A DNA stretch of 64,000 nt. It comes from SYFY01 sp031385325 (GTDB lineage Bacteria > Pseudomonadota > Gammaproteobacteria > Pseudomonadales > Azotimanducaceae). The notes beneath the pieces are model-generated. The model was not told where the DNA came from and ran no database searches. It saw nothing but the letters and a program-made list of their open reading frames with translations. This document shows, piece after piece, positions 59,021 through 64,000 of the stretch (position 1 is its first letter; each line of letters begins with the position of its first letter). Location of the stretch: assembly GCA_031385325.1 (NCBI GenBank), contig JANNBJ010000044.1, positions 1-64,000 of the forward strand, written 5' to 3'. Made by a program: the position numbers and the translations under genes.

Positions 59021-62000
59021 TCAGACTCCTCGCCACAGATCGTTGAGTTTCCGACAGGTCATCGTCAGCATCGCGAACTCGCCACCCTGGGACTGGGTGA
59101 GATCCCGCACGATCGCCTGCCAGTTCAGACGCTGTGAATCGTGATCCTGCAACCAGTCGTCCGCGCTCAGACCGCTGGCCGCTGACGATGCCGCCAGACG
59201 ACTTTGTGCGGCGGTGACATCTTCGACGAGGATGTCGCGCTCCATGGCCTGCCAGTGGGTTGAAGGCTCTATCGCCAGCAATCTCTCGGCCAAGGCATCG
59301 AGTGCCAGTGCGTCGCCAAGTGTGGTGTGGTGATCTGCCACAACGGCGACGTCGAGGTGTCCCGTGGCGGCGGCATCACCGATGGCGAAGGCAGTCACCC
59401 AGGCCGATGCTTCCGCCGTGCGGGTTGCCAGTTCGCAGCTCACGCCGGCAGCCTGCCAGGCGTCGATTCGCGCTCGGGCCTGCGCTGCACGCGACGGTCC
59501 GAGCAGGGTCAGACGGCGGTCATTGATAGCAGTCAATACCGGCGCAAACTCCGCCGCCAGTGAGTTTATGGAGCCTGTAGCTCGACGATTCCGCAGCAGC
59601 CAGCGAGTGGCATGGCGGGCCACTTCGAGCAGCTCCAGGCGCATTGCCGACTTGACCTGCGCGGTTGAGTTTTCCCGTTCGATGTCGAGCCAGTGGGTCT
59701 GCAACTCCAGGCAACGATATGCCGCAAAGAAGGCACGAGCTACTTCGTCGACAGTACCTCCAACCATTTCACGCAGGTGCATCAGGGACGTGATACCAAG
59801 GTGGTGCACGATGACATTGGCGGCCTGGGTGGCAATGATCTGGGTGCGCAGTCGATGGCGTTGCAGTTCGCGACCGAACTGGGTAACCATCGAATCAGGG
59901 AAAGCAGAGTGCAATAAAGCGCAGGCAGCGGGATCACTGGCAAAGTTGCCTTCAACCAGTTCTCGCTTGATGTTCATCTTGGCGTAAGCCACGAGCACGG
60001 CGAGTTCCGGTCGGGTCAAGACCCGGCCGTGCCGGGCTCGCTCCTGCAAGTGCGCATCATCCGGCAGACCTTCAAGCGTGCGGTTCAATCCCATGTCACG
60101 CTCGAGGGCGATGATGAATCGTCGGTATTCATCCTGGCGATGCAGGCTGTGCTGTTCGGCCAGCGAAATGGTGAGGGTCTGCTGGTCGTTGTTGTAGAGG
60201 ACCAGATCGGCGACTTCGCCGGTCATGTCGAGGAGAATCCGGTTGCGGTGTTTGAGGGTCAGCTCGCCCGAAGCGACCAGTTCATTAAGCAGGATCTTGA
60301 TGTTGACCTCATGGTCGGAGCAGTCCACTCCCGCGGAGTTGTCGATGAAATCGGTGTTCAGCCGTCCGCCCATTTCGTCGAAGGCAACTCGCGCGGCCTG
60401 CGTCAGCCCAAGGTTGCCACCTTCACCGATTACCCGACAGCGTAGTTCTGTGGCATCCACACGTACACTATCGTTGGCACGATCGCCCACGTGTTCATGG
60501 GTCTCGTGAGCCGCCTTGATGTAGGTGCCGATTCCCCCGTTCCAGAGCAGATCGATGGGTGCCTTGAGCAGTTCATGAATGAGTTCATCAGGCGACAGTG
60601 TGTCTGCATCGAGTGCAAAGCGCGCACGCATTTCCTGTGTAATCGCGATGCTCTTGACGTCCCGCCCGAACACACCACCACCGGCAGAAATCAGGGCTTC
60701 GTTGTAGTCTGCCCAGGTTGATCGATCAAGACTGAACAGACGGCTGCGTTCCTGATGTGCAACCTGAGTGTCCGGATACGGATCGATGAAAATGTGCTGA
60801 TGATTGAAAGCCGCCACCAGGGCGATGGCGTTCGACAGGAGCATGCCGTTGCCAAAAACGTCGCCGGCCATGTCGCCGATGCCCAGCACTGTGGTCTGCT
60901 CGTTCTGCACGTCGATGCCAAGTTCGGCGAAGTGGCGACTTACTGATATCCAACCCCCGCGTGCGGTGATTCCCATCTGTTTGTGATCGTAGCCGTTGGA
61001 TCCGCCCGAGGCGAAGGCATCTCCCAGCCAGAAGCTGCGCGCCATGGAGATACTGTTGGCGAGGTCCGAAAACGTCGCGGTACCCTTGTCGGCGGCGACC
61101 ACCAGGTAGGGATCATCACCATCGTGGCAGCGTGTTCGTTCCGGATGTTGGACGACACCGTTGACGATATTGTCAGTGACATCCAGAAGCCCACCGACAA
61201 AATCGGCGTAACATCGTTTGCCTTCATTCAGGCGGTCAGCCGGATTCGGATCGCGGACGACAAAGCCACCTTTGGCACCGGTAGGGACGATCACGGCATT
61301 CTTGACCGTTTGTGCCTTGACCAGGCCGAGTACTTCGGTGCGATAGTCTTCATGACGATCGGACCAGCGCAGGCCACCGCGAGCGATTGGACCACCGCGC
61401 AGATGCAGACCCTCGACGTGTGGCGCACTGATGAAAATCTCGTGTGCAGGAATTGGCGAGGGCACCTGGGCGATCCGACTCGGCGCCAGCTTCAAGGCGA
61501 TCACCTTGCGACCAGTCCGATAGAAGTTGGTGCGATCCGTCGCCAGCATGAGTTCGAGCAACCGGCGCAGCGCGCGATCTTCGTTCAATACAACAACACT
61601 GTCCGTGTAGCGGATGAAACCGGCTTCCAGTTGATCCAGCGAATCACCGTCGTAGTCGGGGTCAAAACGGGCCGCAAAAATCCGGCAGAGCTGGGTTGCA
61701 GCCTCTGGATGTTTGCCCAGGGTATCGGCCGTAAAATCCTGGCTGAAGCCGAATCTGAGTTGTTTGTTGTAACGTGCATACGCACGCAACACGGCGATCC
61801 AGTCGACGGGCAGGTTGGCGGCCAGCAAGAGCTGGTTGAAGCGATCGTTTTCCGCGTCGCGGAACCAGATTCTGGTCATGGCCTGGGCAAATCGGTCGGA
61901 GCTGACCGCCAGGTCAACGGGGGCACAGTAGTGGACCAGGAAGTCCTGCAGATGGATCGGTTTGCTACCTGCCTGATTGACGATCTGTGAGGTCTCCGTA

Positions 62001-63751
62001 TCAACCCGAAGGCCCATGTTCTCGAGTGCGGGAATCACATCCGACAGCGGTAACGCGGTATGCGCGTGATACAGCTTGATGTGGAAAGCGTTTGATTTTT
62101 CTTCCGGTCGTCGATACAGCTGGGTGACCAGAGGCGTTGACTCGGAGACTTGCTCGAGGCGAACGATGTCGTCGATGGCACTTCTGGCGGCGTAGGTCTC
62201 GCGGTACCCCGCCGCAAAACCCGCCGCGTATTTGCGTACCAGCAGTCTGCCCTGGCTTTCTCCAAATGCACTTTCTGCCTGACTGGTCAGCTCTGCCACC
62301 CAGTCGTGTGTCATGGCGATGATCTGCTGCTCGATCTGCCGTGTCTCGACGAACCGTTGTGCCCCTGGTTGAACTCGCAAGGTGAAATGCAGGCGAACCA
62401 GAATCGACTCTGAGAAATAGGGTTGATACTCCGCGTGGGTGGCACCGAAGGTACTGACCAGCAGACTCTGCACCCGCTCGCGGATATTTGTGTTATAGAG
62501 ATCGCGTGGCAGGAACACCAGGCAGGTGACAAACAGGCCGTACCGATCGGTGCGTGTGAACACCCGGGTATGTCGCCGTTCGTGAATGTGCGTGATGGCG
62601 AGGGCTTGTTGAAACAGCTCGTCTTCGCTGATCTGCAGCAGTTCATCTCGTGGGTAGGTGGCCAGCACCTGGGCCAGCACCTTGCCGTCAAAGCCGTTCG
62701 GGTCGAGCGCCGATCGCGCCACGATGCCGTTCAGTTTGCTGCGAACGGTTGGAATACTGTTCGGATGTTCGAGATAGACCCTGGAGGTATAGAGGCCGAG
62801 GAATCCCCATTCCCCGGTCACCCGGCCGTGTTCATCCATCAGTCTCAAACCGACGTAGTCCGGATAGGCGGGCCGGTGCACACGCGAGAGGGTGCCGGAT
62901 TTGGAAAACGACAGCAGGTCTGGCTCCAGCAGGAAAGCCTGCGTTTGCGCAGGTTGTTGTGAGAGGCGCCGCTCGGATGCAGGGCCGCGCAGTCGAAGGA
63001 CACCGAGCGTTGATTCAGGCACCTGGACAATGGTGTCGTCGATGTAGCGGAATTCACGGTAACCGAGAAAGGTAAAGTGGTTGTCGCCCAGCCAGCGCAG
63101 GAAGTCGATGGCTTCGATTTGCTGCACAGTCACCGGCAAGGACTGCAGATGACTGATCCACTCGTCGAGGCGGGCGCGCATCGCCGGAAAATCGGTGACA
63201 CACGCCCTGACGTCCCGTAGCGCGTGTTCGATCAGTTCGGTGAGCCCGGCGAGCTCGGAATCGGGCAAGCGGTCGATCTCGGCGTGAATGAACAGCTCGC
63301 GCGCCTCGGAAGATGGTTCCCGCGTCAGCCCGATGAGATCGCCGTGTGGGTTCCGCGTCGTCGTGTACACGACATTGTTGAAGTAGTGCGCAGTGACGCC
63401 GCATTGGGCCAGCACCATCAACAGTGAATCGACGACAAACGGCATGTCCGGCGAGATGACTCGCAGCGTGGTGTGCGTTGAGTGCCATCCGTCGCGGGCG
63501 TGGGATGAGTTGCAGACCAGCACTCGGGCACTCCCGGTGGGTCGTGCTGAAAACAGGCGCCAGTTCTCGATGGTTACGCCAACGTCGTCATTGATCGAGC
63601 GTCCGGCCAGGTCCTCGTCAGGCGATTTCGCCCAGAACAGCTGCGCAAAGGCGCCCGCCAATGTGCGCTCGTCGGTGGCCAGGCGCTGCGCGATCCCCCG
63701 GGCCACCAGATCCGCATGACCTGGTAACGTCGGGTTGGTTGCGTGATTCAT
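59021..63751 (-). CDS. NAD-glutamate dehydrogenase (large, about 180 kDa)
   Basis: A 1576-residue enzyme of the GDH-180 class, deaminating glutamate to 2-oxoglutarate with NAD+. An N-terminal regulatory region with ACT-like segments (VISPDMPFVVDSLLMVLAQCG, EAIDFLRWLGDNHFTFLGYREF) precedes the catalytic core. The substrate block GGLRWSDRHEDYRTEVLGLVKAQTVKNAVIVPTGAKGGFVV lies near residues 785-830, followed by GIGDMAGDVFGNGMLLS and DSAGVDCSDHEVNIK-type stretches (here IDNSAGVDCSDHEV), and the long C-terminal helical region. It complements the biosynthetic gdhA enzyme, giving opposite directions of glutamate flux. Confidence 0.95.
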   Translation of the reverse strand: MNHATNPTLPGHADLVARGIAQRLATDERTLAGAFAQLFWAKSPDEDLAGRSINDDVGVTIENWRLFSARPTGSARVLVCNSSHARDGWHSTHTTLRVISPDMPFVVDSLLMVLAQCGVTAHYFNNVVYTTTRNPHGDLIGLTREPSSEARELFIHAEIDRLPDSELAGLTELIEHALRDVRACVTDFPAMRARLDEWISHLQSLPVTVQQIEAIDFLRWLGDNHFTFLGYREFRYIDDTIVQVPESTLGVLRLRGPASERRLSQQPAQTQAFLLEPDLLSFSKSGTLSRVHRPAYPDYVGLRLMDEHGRVTGEWGFLGLYTSRVYLEHPNSIPTVRSKLNGIVARSALDPNGFDGKVLAQVLATYPRDELLQISEDELFQQALAITHIHERRHTRVFTRTDRYGLFVTCLVFLPRDLYNTNIRERVQSLLVSTFGATHAEYQPYFSESILVRLHFTLRVQPGAQRFVETRQIEQQIIAMTHDWVAELTSQAESAFGESQGRLLVRKYAAGFAAGYRETYAARSAIDDIVRLEQVSESTPLVTQLYRRPEEKSNAFHIKLYHAHTALPLSDVIPALENMGLRVDTETSQIVNQAGSKPIHLQDFLVHYCAPVDLAVSSDRFAQAMTRIWFRDAENDRFNQLLLAANLPVDWIAVLRAYARYNKQLRFGFSQDFTADTLGKHPEAATQLCRIFAARFDPDYDGDSLDQLEAGFIRYTDSVVVLNEDRALRRLLELMLATDRTNFYRTGRKVIALKLAPSRIAQVPSPIPAHEIFISAPHVEGLHLRGGPIARGGLRWSDRHEDYRTEVLGLVKAQTVKNAVIVPTGAKGGFVVRDPNPADRLNEGKRCYADFVGGLLDVTDNIVNGVVQHPERTRCHDGDDPYLVVAADKGTATFSDLANSISMARSFWLGDAFASGGSNGYDHKQMGITARGGWISVSRHFAELGIDVQNEQTTVLGIGDMAGDVFGNGMLLSNAIALVAAFNHQHIFIDPYPDTQVAHQERSRLFSLDRSTWADYNEALISAGGGVFGRDVKSIAITQEMRARFALDADTLSPDELIHELLKAPIDLLWNGGIGTYIKAAHETHEHVGDRANDSVRVDATELRCRVIGEGGNLGLTQAARVAFDEMGGRLNTDFIDNSAGVDCSDHEVNIKILLNELVASGELTLKHRNRILLDMTGEVADLVLYNNDQQTLTISLAEQHSLHRQDEYRRFIIALERDMGLNRTLEGLPDDAHLQERARHGRVLTRPELAVLVAYAKMNIKRELVEGNFASDPAACALLHSAFPDSMVTQFGRELQRHRLRTQIIATQAANVIVHHLGITSLMHLREMVGGTVDEVARAFFAAYRCLELQTHWLDIERENSTAQVKSAMRLELLEVARHATRWLLRNRRATGSINSLAAEFAPVLTAINDRRLTLLGPSRAAQARARIDAWQAAGVSCELATRTAEASAWVTAFAIGDAAATGHLDVAVVADHHTTLGDALALDALAERLLAIEPSTHWQAMERDILVEDVTAAQSRLAASSAASGLSADDWLQDHDSQRLNWQAIVRDLTQSQGGEFAMLTMTCRKLNDLWRGV

Positions 63752-63884
63752 CGCTCGATCCGTTTCCGTACGAAATAACCTGGAATGGTCGCACGCAGGC
63801 CATTTCGGAACTGTTCACTGCTTCAAAGCTGAGTGCAGCAAATTGCGCGGACTATCCGGGCTGTCCTCGATCCCGATTCTCGAA

Positions 63885-63995
63885 ATGTGTGTCGAGGAGA
63901 GGCTGGGTGAATTCCACCTCGATACCACCTACCGCATCGACGGCCTGCACAAATACCTGAAAATCCAGACGCACAAAGTGATCAACATGGACTGA
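63885..63995 (+). CDS. Short ORF at window edge (36 aa), doubtful
   Basis: Open frame of 36 codons reading MCVEERLGEFHLDTTYRIDGLHKYLKIQTHKVINMD with a stop at 63993. The frame is open back to about 63740 without a good start codon, so this could be the 3' end of a longer or broken gene. No Shine-Dalgarno sequence or family is recognised. The region 63752-64000 must also contain the promoter of the large GDH gene on the minus strand. Confidence 0.2.
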   Translation: MCVEERLGEFHLDTTYRIDGLHKYLKIQTHKVINMD

Positions 63996-64000
63996 AAACG

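Noticed and set aside
60983..61990. Plus-strand ORF of 335 codons opposite the large GDH gene
   Set aside because: It is antisense to the catalytic core of the NAD-glutamate dehydrogenase and shows no family features.

Overview
The window looks like the chromosome of an uncultured, GC-rich gammaproteobacterium. The evidence is a ydbH-ynbE-ydbL operon, a dimeric all-alpha dUTPase, a roughly 180-kDa NAD-glutamate dehydrogenase, Gram-negative envelope genes (LpxH-like phosphatase, lipoproteins, outer-membrane barrels) and frequent Shine-Dalgarno starts. No rRNA, tRNA, CRISPR array, transposase or phage gene was seen. Protein family names come from motif recognition, not from a database search.

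Layout. 0-5.2 kb: a structured RNA-like element, a half-size GDT1/TMEM165-type membrane protein, dUTPase, an LpxH-like phosphatase coupled to a GT4 glycosyltransferase, a luciferase-like monooxygenase and a patatin phospholipase. 5.2-11.9 kb (minus strand): a small His/Asp-rich exported protein, then an envelope ABC export operon (lipoprotein, LolA-like protein, two FtsX-type permeases with the C-terminal relic of a third between them, ATPase, beta-barrel). 11.9-19.2 kb: accessory enzymes (two serine hydrolases, YedI-like protein, crotonase, intradiol dioxygenase, deazaflavin-type reductase, nucleotidyltransferase-like protein) whose spacers carry a dispersed inverted-repeat family ending in CGAGGACACACC. 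19.2-23.9 kb: a TPR protein and the YdbH/YnbE/YdbL intermembrane lipid-transport set. 23.9-30.4 kb: three transmembrane Hanks-type Ser/Thr kinases (one fused to a SUMF1-like domain) and an SRPBCC protein. 30.4-31.8 kb: gdhA.

The most striking region is 31.98-48.98 kb, a same-strand run of ten genes that mostly overlap or nearly touch. In order they encode: a flavoprotein carrying two cNMP-binding domains and a four-cluster ferredoxin module; a diheme cytochrome b-like membrane protein; a decaheme cytochrome whose N-terminus is a divergent FHA-like domain; a lipoprotein with two GlcG/HbpS-like halves; an outer-membrane beta-barrel; a decaheme cytochrome with an LVIVD propeller; a pentaheme cytochrome; a PP2C phosphatase; a tail-anchored double-FHA protein; and a two-TM FHA protein. 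I infer a trans-envelope electron conduit built together with a phosphothreonine/cyclic-nucleotide signalling module. Next to it lie an autotransporter-like protein preceded by an uncatalogued 47-codon ORF, then a kinase / alpha-beta hydrolase lipoprotein / caspase-like protein cluster. The window ends with an MFS transporter, a redoxin-heme-copper-monooxygenase-like EF-hand protein and the large NAD-glutamate dehydrogenase.
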